From Hypsibius dujardini (Eukaryota > Tardigrada > Eutardigrada > Parachela > Hypsibiidae), in contig LRSR01007704.1 in NCBI GenBank assembly GCA_001579985.1, positions 1-34,849 of the forward strand: a stretch of DNA of 34,849 bases, in the 5' to 3' direction. Both the position numbers and the translations under genes were made by a program. The notes beneath the pieces were generated by a model. The model had not been told where the DNA came from. It saw only the letters and a program-made list of their open reading frames with translations, and ran no database searches. The number at the start of each line of letters is the position of its first letter. Positions within the stretch are counted from its first letter, which is position 1. Positions 1 to 10,444 of the stretch are shown one piece after another.

Positions 1-264
1 TTTATGACTATCCTCTTGCGTGTCCTAATTTCCGAAACGCGCTTTTCTAAATATGTCACTGGGTTTGAACCGAGCAGCAAACAATTTAACTAGGACAAGC
101 GAACGATATCTCGTAATTTTTAAACAATCTTCAGACCTATAATTATTTCTCATTGCGATCTATACATTTTATTAGTATTTCAGTTCAGATCTTTGGCAGT
201 TTCAAGTTGCGATAATAATCCGAAGCTATTTCTTAATTCTGGTACAAGTTTTTCACAAGTCTTA

Positions 265-944
265 ACTTTGGGTGATTCTCCTTAGGCCGAACTCAAATTG
301 ACTGCGCATTATATTTTTCTGATAGCGCTATATTTATGACGATTTTCGGTATTTATGTCGCTATTGTCTTATGTCGCTATTGTCGGATTTTTTTAACGGA
401 CATTTTCAAACTTCGGAAAATATTGGAAGACCCATCTTCCTCGATTTTCACAGTAAAAACGCCAATTTATAGAATACTTTAAATAACATTTTTTGACACT
501 ATCCCAACCAAATCTCAGTTTAAAATCGATCGACGTTAGCAGAATTTGTTTTCGATGTGAGGGGCGGAGCTATGGGCCATCATCGGACAGTATCAGAAAT
601 AAACCACTACGATTCCAGAAATGGTACTTCGCTCCGCTGGGCTGAGTCCGCCCCTTAATATCTAAACAAAATTCTGCTAACGCCTATCAATTTGAAATTG
701 AATTTTGGTTGGGATAGTGTCAGAAAGTATTCCTCTATAAGTATTCTAAAAATTGACATTTTCACTGTGAAAATCAAGGAAAATGTGATCTTCCAGTATT
801 TTCCCAACTTTGAAAATCTGGCAAAAAAACCGTTGGATAACAATTGCGAGATGAATATCGAAAATCATCATAAATATAGCACTGTCAGAAAAACATATTG
901 CGGGGTCATTTTGAATCCGACCTCATTTTGAAATCACCCGAAGT
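265..944. mobile_element. Fold-back MITE with ~280-bp inverted repeats
   Basis: Two arms, about 265-555 and 655-944, are imperfect reverse complements along their whole length. The tips read ACTTTGGGTGA on the left and ACTTCGGGTGA in reverse complement on the right. Inside, both arms share blocks such as CACTATCCCAACCAAA and GCGTTAGCAGAATTT-like sequence, and a short GC-rich loop contains GGGGCGGA in each orientation. There is no credible ORF; the open frames inside are arm sequence. No clear target-site duplication is seen. A diverged single arm of the same family lies at 13795-14055, which shows this is a dispersed element and not a local palindrome. Confidence 0.8.
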
Positions 945-998
945 AAAGAGGTAAAGAGATAAAGAGGTCGTGCGTAATTTGATGAGATTCTGGGCATG

Positions 999-1006
999 TA
1001 TAAATA
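999..1006 (+). promoter_or_regulatory. TATA-box candidate upstream of the first gene
   Basis: TATAAATA lies in a TA-poor local context (GGGCATG before, GGCAAAG after), about 105 nt before the splice acceptor that precedes the 1127 start codon. Transcription would begin near 1030, giving a short non-coding first exon and an intron ending at 1111 (TTATTTGTAG). It sits only about 55 bp from the end of the fold-back MITE. Position and sequence are seen; promoter function is inferred. Confidence 0.4.
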
Positions 1007-1126
1007 GGCAAAGTATCTCTACTTGTATCATGAATTTATGTATCATGTATCATTAATTCGGTTTCTGTTTTTAGATCAAACGTTCATAATCAGAATTGTG
1101 ATTATTTGTAGGAACTCCCACAAGTA

Positions 1127-4100
1127 ATGGCTCCGATGAGCCTACCCCCACCAGCGACCACCGCCTCGATCCTGCTATCTGACAAGTCATCTTTGTCGGA
1201 AACGTCCAAACAGCCCTCCATCACACCGACAGCTGTCGTTAATCCGCCCCGGCTATCCCACCTGCTCGCCCTCATCAGCCGAAATGGTGAAGTGGTGAGT
1301 GATGCCATCGCAACGAGCTATCTGCGGGAGAAGGTACTCAACGAAGAAACTCTGGCTCAGCTGTGCGGTAATTCACACGAAATCATCGATGGGTGGATGA
1401 GGGAAGCCTTCAATGCTGTTAGAAAAAGTGACCAGCCGTGCGTAGCTATCGAAGTGGCATACAAGTTCGTCCCTCAACATCAGCAACGGACGCCATTGGG
1501 TCAGTCTGTTAGCGGACAAGGGATGATCGAAACGACCGCCATCGGCCACCTCAACGAAAGGTCGTCTCGACAGATTGCACCGCCACCGTGGTTGAAACTG
1601 AAAGCTTTCCTCGATGTTGAGTGTAAGTGTTCCCATACGTCGGAGAGCGGTTATTTCCTTCCAGGCATCTAGGGGTTCTTTTCGGACATAGGCGCCAGTA
1701 GTCTGATCTTATTGATGTATTATGTATTGATGTATTGATGTATACGTATATTGATACATTATACAATGTATACTTATTGTAACAAGACATGTCGTACAAC
1801 GATAAATTAAACATTTCAGTTCGAAATGAATAAGTTTTCGGAAAAAAGGTGCTCCAATTGAATTGGTCAGTGTCTTTCATTGTATGTATACAGATTTGAG
1901 GGATCTTCATTAAAGAAATGAAATTCATATTCGCTAATTGTCAATGGCACCTAATTTGTTTGGGAAAAGGATAATTTCTTAATTTGAAAGAAGCTAGAGA
2001 GTTTCTACTGGCCGCAGCGAGCTCGAGTATGTTTTGGTTGCTTATAGTACCGCGAAAAAACACCTTATGTGAGGAGATTTCATTAACACCGATCTTTCGT
2101 CCATTTTCAAATTGCGTCTGACGAAACAAATACTTACCGGCCGGCCAGCTAGTCTAAAAGGAGTCTTTGACGCTATCGAGATCAGAACTTATTGACCGCG
2201 ATCAATTTGAAAACAGTAGATCTTGAATTTGTTTGCTCAGAGAGAGGAATAAACGACTAAATTTCAAAAAAAAACTTTTAAAATGGTCTATAGTAGTTTT
2301 GAGATGTGTGTGACAATCTGGGCTCAAAAGAGATATAAAACCAAAACTCGGAACTCCGGAAATTCTTGCAACTAAAAATATGCCTAGTTTTGAAGTTATT
2401 CGAGCATATATAGATTTCACATAGGTTTTATTCGGTTCTCGCCCACATATACGTTTATAAGAACTTTTAATAGCTGCGGAGTTCCGGCTTGAGAGTTTTT
2501 ACAGCCGATAGGCACAACAAGAATTGAAAAAATGCACATCTGCTGCATAGCTAAAATCTACTTTTAGAGCCCGATCGCACCAGCAACTAATTTCCTTGAC
2601 AGCCTGGTCAAGACTGGTGAGAGAGGGCGAGTGTCGGATTACTGCTCCCCCCGGCCTCACATGAACAAGAGGCCGGAGATGACCAGTGTCCGACACACTT
2701 TCTCTCTCTACTGACGAGAAGAGATAAAGTTTGCCGCGAGGCTGTGTGCTTTGCTTTTATGGGGCGCGGCATCGGCCACTGAAGCTGTCTATCTGACAGT
2801 CTTCCTTCAAAAGTGGGGTCCATTCTTTGCCTTTTTTATGTGTCTCTGTGGATTTTCACTTTATATTTACACATATGCCCATGTAGGCAAAGAAATACTC
2901 TACAAGATAGGCCTGAGTGTAAAAAGCGGTCGGTTTTGAAATAGAGTGAGCTAGTCATCCCCTTAACTTAGCTGGCTAGATTCTTGAAATCAATGACGAA
3001 TAGCCATACTTGCAGTGGGATTGGATGATGAAGTTTTCTGGGTCTCTCCATATTAGTTATTTTTATAGATACAAAATTGATTGCATGTTTCAATTTGCGA
3101 ACTGACTTTTTTCGCTGCGCCACTCTATCGGTATCTTGTTCTCACTGTCTGGCTGTCAAGAAAAAGGAAAACACTATTAGTTTTAATTTAAATACCCTAA
3201 CAAAGTAGATGCTCTACTAGATACAACAGTGATTTTTGTCTCACTACAGTAGATGATTATAGTTCAAGCTAGTGAATCACGGAATCTGTTGTAACAATTC
3301 AGTTATTGGTTTCAGTTTACGACACGACCAATCCGTTTCCAGAAAGCGTCCCACAACACTTTCTGCTTGCTTGGAACAGCACCGTCCGTCTTGATTCACA
3401 CTTTCCCGCTTGGATGAGCCCGGTGGACCGGGATGCCATTCGAGTGAGTCGATCAGAAGCCAGCATGTCGTTTTGTGAAATGGACCATCACACCGTGAAA
3501 GAGACACAGCTGTATTCCGGGCCAGTGGACAGTCAAGTCGGCTTTGTGGCGCGCGGTGCCACGGCTTCACACTCCAGCAATATTCAGACGCTCTTTTCCG
3601 GCTGCGTCCTCTCAATCAAGCACCTCATTCCATGGCACTTATACTTGCGTCTCAACTTTGAAAGCCTTCTTTCGGATCCCCGCTTATCAGTCAACGTTAT
3701 GCCTCAGAATTTGAAGGATGCCATAACAGAACGATTCAGCAATAACAAGGCTGCCTATACATTAATCAGTCATGAAGGAATTCAAATCCGAGTGGACAGA
3801 TCCTCTTTCCGCGCCCTTAATCCAAATGTGGAAGAGAGGGCGTCACAGCGCAAAAATGTAAATGCTCCTGCTTGGATCATCGAGCATTTTCTGTTGGCTT
3901 TCAGTGATGGAGTTTGGCTTGTGATGGAGGATGCCGGTGGCCTGCTGGACCTGATCAAGTTTGGGAGGAATTGTGCTCTGCGAGACACGGTGGGGATTGC
4001 ACAGTTTTTCCTGGTCAAGTTGCTCTTCGATATTAATCGCCCTCTACCCAGTGAGGACGTTCTGGAGCGGGCAGCAGGGGAATCGCTGGCAGCTCGCATT

Positions 4101-4238
4101 GCCTTGACCGTTATATTCGAAGGCAACAGTGAGCGTGCAGCGTCTGCACGAGTTGCATGGAGAAGAGTCCTGCAACGGCACCCTGAGCTGGACGAGATGC
4201 GATTTAACCTTTGGACACAGCAGAAACCTATTTCTTGA
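1127..4238 (+). CDS. Two-exon gene, 472-aa protein of unknown family
   Basis: Exon 1 is 1127-1622 and ends at donor GTAAGT; exon 2 is 3316-4238 and follows acceptor TTGGTTTCAG. Exon 1 leaves one base and exon 2 supplies two, so the frame runs through as ...FLDVE-F-YDTTNPF.... An acceptor at 1111 lies 15 nt before the chosen ATG and the bases between are in frame, so an upstream coding exon is possible. The protein starts with a Ser/Thr/Pro-rich region (residues 1-40), is then mostly globular and charged, and shows no signal peptide, membrane segment or zinc-type Cys cluster. Both exons are clearly richer in G+C than the intron, and a 306-codon stop-free exon is unlikely by chance. I do not recognise a family and assign no function. 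The 1.7-kb intron holds the hairpin at 2617-2708 and nothing else I can support. No close poly-A signal; an AATAAA occurs at about 4903. Confidence 0.7.
2617..2708. repeat. Imperfect 40-bp hairpin in the intron
   Basis: The left arm (about 2618-2657) begins GAGAGAGGGCGAGTGTCGGA and ends CCGGCCTC. The right arm (about 2669-2708), read in reverse complement, begins GAGAGAGAAAGTGTGTCGGA and ends CCGGCCTC. The arms are separated by about 11 bases. It may be a small MITE or an intronic hairpin; no other copy was found in the window. Confidence 0.5.
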
Positions 4239-5136
4239 TCACCATGTACAGAGTTGAAATGCGTTTCGATACACGTGAAACTTTGTTGGCCCATAGAATG
4301 CCGGCACTCTGGTCAAGATGCACCACAATATGGCTCGATTTTTATGGCAACGACTTTTGCAATTACTGTTGAACAAGCTTAGTCTAATACCTTTGTTTTC
4401 TGACTTATATTCCGCCATTGCTCAGCGTAGTTCGTAAGACTTTTGTGCCTGCTAAATTCATCAAATGTCGCGTTTTACTATCATTGTTAATTTATACGAC
4501 GACTTAAGGCCCTTTTATACTTCGCTCAAAACGCAAAGACACCGAGTATGGTATGCGTTCTGGGTGACGTCATCTTTCCCACTTCCCAAAAAGCAAAGCA
4601 CAAAAACATGAAGTGTAGCCATCCCTGTTTTTGCGTTTTGAAGGGTGCGCTTTGTCTTTGTCTTTGCGTCTCAGAGCCTGTTTTTGCGATCAAGTCAGTT
4701 TTGATCCAAAACGCACTTTTCAAAAGACATTTTTCTTTCTTTCTATTCTCTACGCTCTATTCCAATTTCCACCGGGTGAACCCGAAACCATTACACCGTT
4801 TCTGGTTTCGCAAAAATTGAGACGGGAAACTGTCAGAAGAAAATCATTTTTGCAGTGCGGATGCATCAGATGCCAATACAAAAATCAGAGCTTTAACATC
4901 GCAATAAACATGACCGGGAAGACGACTGAAATTGACCTCTCAAATCCGAAACGGAAGCATATCGCGCGATTTCTAGTCGCGGGCGCGGATCTAGCCTCAA
5001 GCTAACAATTTAGATCTTTCACAAAATACCAAAGCAAAACTGTGATTACCTTGCAGTCGAATCCAGTATCGATCAGGTTAAGGTCGTTGCGCTGACTTGT
5101 GTACAATGAACAGCCGTTGACAAAATCTTAGCACTT
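4239..5136. other. Intergenic spacer with repeated CAAAACGCA motifs
   Basis: No gene is supported. Between 4520 and 4720 the motif CAAAACGCA or its reverse complement recurs about five times in both orientations, suggesting a decayed fold-back element. A TGACGTCA palindrome lies at 4565-4572. The open frame covering 4631-5005 has biased low-complexity sequence at its start and no family resemblance, so it is left uncalled. AATAAA at about 4903 could end the transcript of the gene at 1127-4238. Confidence 0.4.
4564..4576. promoter_or_regulatory. CRE-like palindrome, copy 1
   Basis: The 13-mer GTGACGTCATCTT occurs here and again, identically, at 5670-5682. Its core TGACGTCA is the consensus cAMP-response element bound by CREB/ATF-type bZIP proteins. 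An exact repeat 1.1 kb away could be a shared regulatory site or a fragment of a repeat; function is inference. Confidence 0.3.
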
Positions 5137-7294
5137 TCACTTTCGCCACCGACAGTTCTCATGCCACTGCGGTCTGCCATTCTCCAACCAAGTACAGCGT
5201 GTGCACGTCTGGCTGAATCGCGCAATCTCTTGACACTGTTTCCCGTTCGTCCCATCATCGCCCGGTACCGCCGCTTGCCGTCGCGTACGACACTCCTGCT
5301 TCCAGTATGAACCACCGTTCCAGGTTGAGGTCGTGCAAGTGCGGCAATCCTGACGGCCTCCAGAACTGATTGTGTCCACGCAAGTCCTGCTTGGTCCAGG
5401 TTGCAGATAATCTGGCCAGCCTAGAATAAAGAATCTAACGTCAGCCAGGAACAGAAAAACTACCAGAAAAACGCCATCACCATCTCGGAAATATCTCACG
5501 CAACGAGCGCCACGATAGTGGAATGAATAGAGAGAAGATTTTCATAAACCTGGGTAGTTCGGGAAATAAAATGAGAAAAACATACAGAATGTAAGAGCTT
5601 AGCGGAAAAAGCAAACGCTATTTTCGGAAATAAGCGTTGAAAAAGATCGCTTTTCACGCTACCGGGCCCGTGACGTCATCTTTTACACGTGTACGTTATC
5701 TGCTGTAAAGTTTAGTGGCAATCAGAACCTTTAAATAAACTGAGCGTTGCGTCTCGCTACTAAATTTTTCCAAGGACGAGTTGTTTTATGCATCAGCACG
5801 CGTTTTTAATTACAATACCTAAGTTATTGATAGACAGAAGGAACAACGTAGCGTCGGTTGAGTTCATGCAAACAGCTCCCTAAATTCGGATCCTCATTCA
5901 CAACTCATTAACAGAAGACGGATAACTCTTATTTTTCAAGAAGCTATTGACTAACTGCAATATGAAGAACAACTGGATCAGATGTTCGAGAATATATGAA
6001 AGGTGCGGAATATAAAAATCAATCGTAAGGTTCAACATTCTAAAGTGTTTTTCTAAATGCACTGTCGAGAAAACGTTATTATGCCAGAAAGCAGTTTTTA
6101 AAATGCTCAAACTCGCTCAATAGAAATGCGGATTAGACGGCACCCACAAAACCTTGTTCTTGACAAAGACGTGAGTGTTGAGTACGTATTGAGTGAATTT
6201 ACTAATCTTCAGGCACTTTTTGCAGACCTGTTCACGGAAAACAAACAATTTCGTTTTTGTAACATTGAGTTAAAACTTACTGTCATACGTTTATGTGTGG
6301 CAGCGGGAAATAAGAGATGATTGTAAGACTTTTCGACTCTTTCAAGTTTCAAAAACATCCTGTGCAACATTTTGGCAGGTTGGCTAATAATCAATTCCAT
6401 TGCACTCTTGTCAGATGGTACTCGGCCGTTATTGAAAAAGGCGTTTTGAAAGCTGGATATTAGAGGCATTGGGAAGTATCAGGATTTCGTACCAGAACTG
6501 GATATTGGTGATACAATTTTAGTCGTTGCTTCTGTGGTCGTTGTTTCTGTGGTCGTTGTTTCTGTGGTTGTTGTTGTAGTGGTCGATGTGGTCACGATAC
6601 GGCGTGATTTTGGTTTCGGTGTCGAAGTAGACTGTTCCACGGGTGTGGGTATGGGCGTCCAAATGCATGGCCCATTCTCGCCCGTGGAGAGGCACAAAAT
6701 GCCGCCGTTGCGGACCCATAACGAAGCGCCGCGGTTCGAAGAACCATCTGTATTAGACTTCCAGACAATATTAGACTCTTGGCCAAGCATTATCACATTT
6801 CCGTTCGGAAGCACACTGGCAAATTCCGGCGGATCTGGCAGCGAACTGGTTCTAGACGACCATAGTAGCAGTTCGGACGAATCACTGTTGATAATCAACA
6901 ACGTAAGATCTCCGTTCGTTGTCAACGTCAGTTTTGTCTTTTTGTTGGGAGAAAACAAACTTTTCCCTCTTTTAAGTAGGGCCTGTGGAGGAAGAAGGTT
7001 GGAAGATTTGGCATTCATGCAGAGATGGTTGCCCTCAGCCTTGATGAGACATCCGTTGGGGCAGTCGCGAAAAAAGGCTGGATCACTGTCTTCAGTGCAG
7101 ATGTACAGGGCTTCAGGTTTTAGATCGAGGGACTCGCAGGAGGATGAAAGTGATTTTCCGCAGTGATTGATATTGTCTGCACAACAAGCTCCGTGGATGC
7201 GGGATAGGTGGGTAACCGTTAAGTACAACCATACAAGATGGACACAAATAAAATCCATGAATAATGTGACTATTGATCTATTAGAGTTGATCAT
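5137..7294 (-). CDS. Secreted B-type lectin-like protein with Thr-rich stalk (gene 1)
   Basis: Exon 1 is 7294-6493 and exon 2 is 5420-5137, about 361 aa; a second in-frame Met 13 residues in may be the true start because it directly precedes a signal peptide ending near SRIHGA. Next is an 8-Cys module (CC...CGKSL...CPNGC...C), then a bulb-type lectin-like domain with NGDLTLL- and NGNVIMLG-type strands ending near CIWTP. A stalk of TTTTTTTE/TTTTE units follows, likely O-glycosylated. Exon 1 can read on to a stop at 6479, but donor GTACGA at 6492 and acceptor TTTATTCTAG at 5421 are in matching phase and add a Cys-rich tail with two related units (C-x2-C-T...G...W...C-R). The hydrophobic stretch just before exon 2 is the pyrimidine tract, not a signal peptide. 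The 1.07-kb intron is otherwise empty. Carbohydrate binding is inferred from the fold; the paralogue is at 17835-23262. Confidence 0.75.
5593..5617. repeat. Short hairpin in intron of lectin gene 1
   Basis: AACGCTATTTT and AAATAAGCGTT form a near-perfect stem around a CGG loop. The second copy of the 13-mer GTGACGTCATCTT follows at 5670-5682. Role unknown. Confidence 0.35.
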
Positions 7295-10200
7295 TCAAAG
7301 TTGGAGGACTTTTCTGCTAATGTTACTACTGAACAGAATCAGAAAAATGAACCAGTATTGCTTCTGAATGTACGCTGATTTGTGTCTGCTAGCAAAGAAA
7401 CCCAACTAGAATATGCTCGTAAACCGGTCTGGTCAGCATTTTATCCAAACGCCACAGGCAGTTTTAGAACCTTCGCCATTTCGTTGCCTTATCGCAAATA
7501 ATGCCGACTTCATACGTTACATGTGACTACATACGTTGAATCTAGGAAAGCCGGCTCTTGACTCTTTTTGAGCCATTCTCTGTTTGCTACTGAATTATAT
7601 TTACAGTACACGCGTCACAATTTTCTTTAATGGTTTTATGCCTTGCTGGCGGCTTAATATTCAATTTTGACGGTTCTTTGATTATTTGTCGGTAGCTCGT
7701 AAACGCAGTTTAATCAATCTACCATCTCAAGCGGTATCGTCCAATCAACAACCAGTAGAACAACCAATCCATTCAATAGGATGGTACTGCGTACGGTATA
7801 TGAATAACTCCAAAATGATTCCCGAAGAAATTAAAACAAGCGCCCATAACAAACCAGAAAATTAGGCGTAGCAATAATGAGTAGAAACTCACTGATAAAT
7901 CAATAAATAAACCAGAGTTGTCGACAACAGTACTGGGATTTCGATTAAGTATGAGTGGTCTTCCCATACTGCTTTTGTCCACCAAAAACAACAAATTGTG
8001 CAGACTGATACGCGCACATACCAAATTGGTCATTCATATTCAAATGTTCTGCTAAAATCACCCAAAACCAGAATTTGTAAAAAGCAATTACCACTGCCCA
8101 AATTGATTTTCAGATCAGGCAACTCAGCGAACCAGGCGATTCCTAAGTAAACTATTCGAATCTATGAAATTGTGTCAGGGTGGGTCCGGGGAAAACTAAT
8201 ATGAAGAACGCGGCTTGCTGTCAGCTGACCATGAAATATTGCCCGATCGTGCATCAAACTGCTTTGATCGTGTTTCAGTGGGTAATTCGGGGAGGTCACA
8301 CATTTTTGAAAACAGACCAGCTTCTATACTGAATTTTAAAGAGATTTCTTCATCATGCGCATCCTGGGATGACGGAATCAGTTAGCCCGACTAATGCTCT
8401 CCCCGAATGTTTGCTGGGACTCATACCAAGCACTTGTGACCATTGGAAAACTGAACCGGTTGACGTTGGGTCATAGTTTCTCTGATTTAAATTTTTTTTT
8501 TAAATGAGCAAGTTTGCAGTTGCGAGTCTCATACTCATTTTTCCAATGACCACAAGTTGCTTTGTAATTCAAAACCTCCAAACCCAAAAGTTTTTTCCGA
8601 TTGGTCAAATAGGTTAAAAGATCTCACCGATGGCGATAAGATGTTACGGGCTGTTTTATGGCATGCCCGCTAATTGCGCGCGCTCAATGACCACATGAGA
8701 CAATAGCCCTGTCCTCCCTCCCTCTATCTGAATTCTTTGTGGGCTCATAGGGTAATATGGCTGGCACCGGAGAGGTGGTTTCGTTGGCAGGAAAACATTC
8801 TCCCCATTCGCCATAGGCGCCGTAAATTCGTCACGGTGATTACTTACACGCAAATTGAAGACAAGTGAAAAAAAACAACAACAACAAGAAAAGAAGAACT
8901 GGGAATTAGAAGCAACCATGCAACTGGTCTGATTGATACGCTCGCTTCTCGTTAAACAGAATTAGCTATGCAAAAGATAATCCACCAGAACCCAATTCGA
9001 ACATTGAAAACTCTTCGAATAAAAAGCAAACCGGCAAGCCGTCAGTCACAAGAAAGAACCACTCTTAACTTTGTCCAATTACAGAAAGTACAGCTGTGGC
9101 TTCTTTTAGTCGTCGTCAATATAATTAGGTGTATAATTGATGTGTGTTCTAAAATGAAGTCCAAAAGCCTTTGACATGGAGGAGATGTGACGTAAAATAG
9201 CTTCTCGTTGCTTCTTCTAGTTAGCCGACATTTTGCATTATATTCTTGTCGGTAATTCTTTCGAGAGAGAAAGAGTTCCAACGTCTCCGCAAAAGTGACG
9301 TTCGTTCGTTAGGTTCGCGATCTTTTCCAATGATAACTACGGCATCTCACGACACACTGTTTTTTCAGAACATTTACAGGCCGGACGTGGCGGAACGCTG
9401 TTACGTAAATTTGACTGTCATCAGTAAAACTGAACAGCAACAGTCGGTAGAGGAAATCGATAGTGCCATCTTTTTTGAACGAAATTAAAGTTTACGGAAG
9501 CATCTCATACAGGCCTGCAAAAGAGGCCGGCGCTGTTTTTGTTCGTGAGTGTCGGAATAAGAAAGCTGGCCGACGTTATTATTTGCTGCATGATCACTAG
9601 GTACTTTAGTCACCGTCAGCCACAATCGATTTCTGAAGGAATGGAAAAACGTGTAACCGTGCGGATTTTGATGTATCCACCGCATATACGAAATGCGCGA
9701 AATATACCACATGAACACATGCCGGCATTTTTTGACGCACAATATCTCGGGAGATCGGGCTTATTTTTTCATTACTATTTTCCCCTGTCACCTGCTTAAT
9801 CTATTTTAAGAACGAGTGCGCTCGCGTAAACAAAATAAGGTCGGAGGTGAGGGGTGGTGGGTGTTGAATGCCACTATCTGGTGCGGCAAGCTTGTTTACC
9901 GACCAAAATGTTTTTCATCCGGTGACCTCCTTCATCCCTGAATTTAACCCCGTAGTACAGTACCAAGATGTTTTTCTTCAAATAAATCAGCTGTTTGCAG
10001 CATGCTCTTCACGTTTTAAAAACTATGAAAATTGTAAATCGACACGCATAAGGCAGCATAGGTTGACAATAATTACAACAGTCCAAACAAACTGCTCTAG
10101 AATTGATGTTCTAAATGTAGCTGTATTTATGACAATATTCGATACCTGGGCGATTCGTCGGATGTCACCCGACGATAGCGGAAAATAAAATAACCATGCG

Positions 10201-10444
10201 CTCGTGATTGGTGGTGAAAAATAGATGTTACCTAGTGAAAGGCAGCTCAATATAACGCCGTTTCACCTGAACAGAATTTACCAGTCATCAACTGATGTGC
10301 GGCAGCATATCTAGAAAAAACTTCCGAAAATTAAAATTCTGGTGCTGCCAAAAAGCGTCGTCAAATTTTGAAAGATCTATTAAGAGCAGTTGGGCCTGAA
10401 TAACTGTGAGTAAAGGCGGAATATGTATTATGCAGATCGGGATG
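7295..10444. other. Intergenic region, no supported gene
   Basis: About 3.1 kb between the lectin gene and the GPCR gene. All open frames are short, lack family resemblance and are not joined by convincing splice sites. An imperfect inverted repeat is visible: CACTTGTGACCATTGG near 8431 and its counterpart CCAATGACCACAAGTTG near 8543. No RNA gene was recognised by eye. Confidence 0.4.

Noticed and set aside
3782-4294. 170-codon frame on the minus strand
   Set aside because: Antisense shadow of the second exon of the 1127-4238 gene, with no family resemblance.
5421-5499. Hydrophobic N-terminal extension before the Cys-rich exon, resembling a signal peptide of a separate small gene
   Set aside because: It coincides with the pyrimidine-rich tract and acceptor TTTATTCTAG, has no in-frame ATG, and the exon joins in phase to the lectin gene at 6493.
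6534-7166. 210-codon open frame on the plus strand starting with Val-rich sequence
   Set aside because: Antisense shadow of lectin gene 1; the Val run is the complement of the Thr codons.
9868-10188. 106-codon open frame on the plus strand
   Set aside because: No motif, no splice context and no similarity to anything I recognise; left as intergenic.
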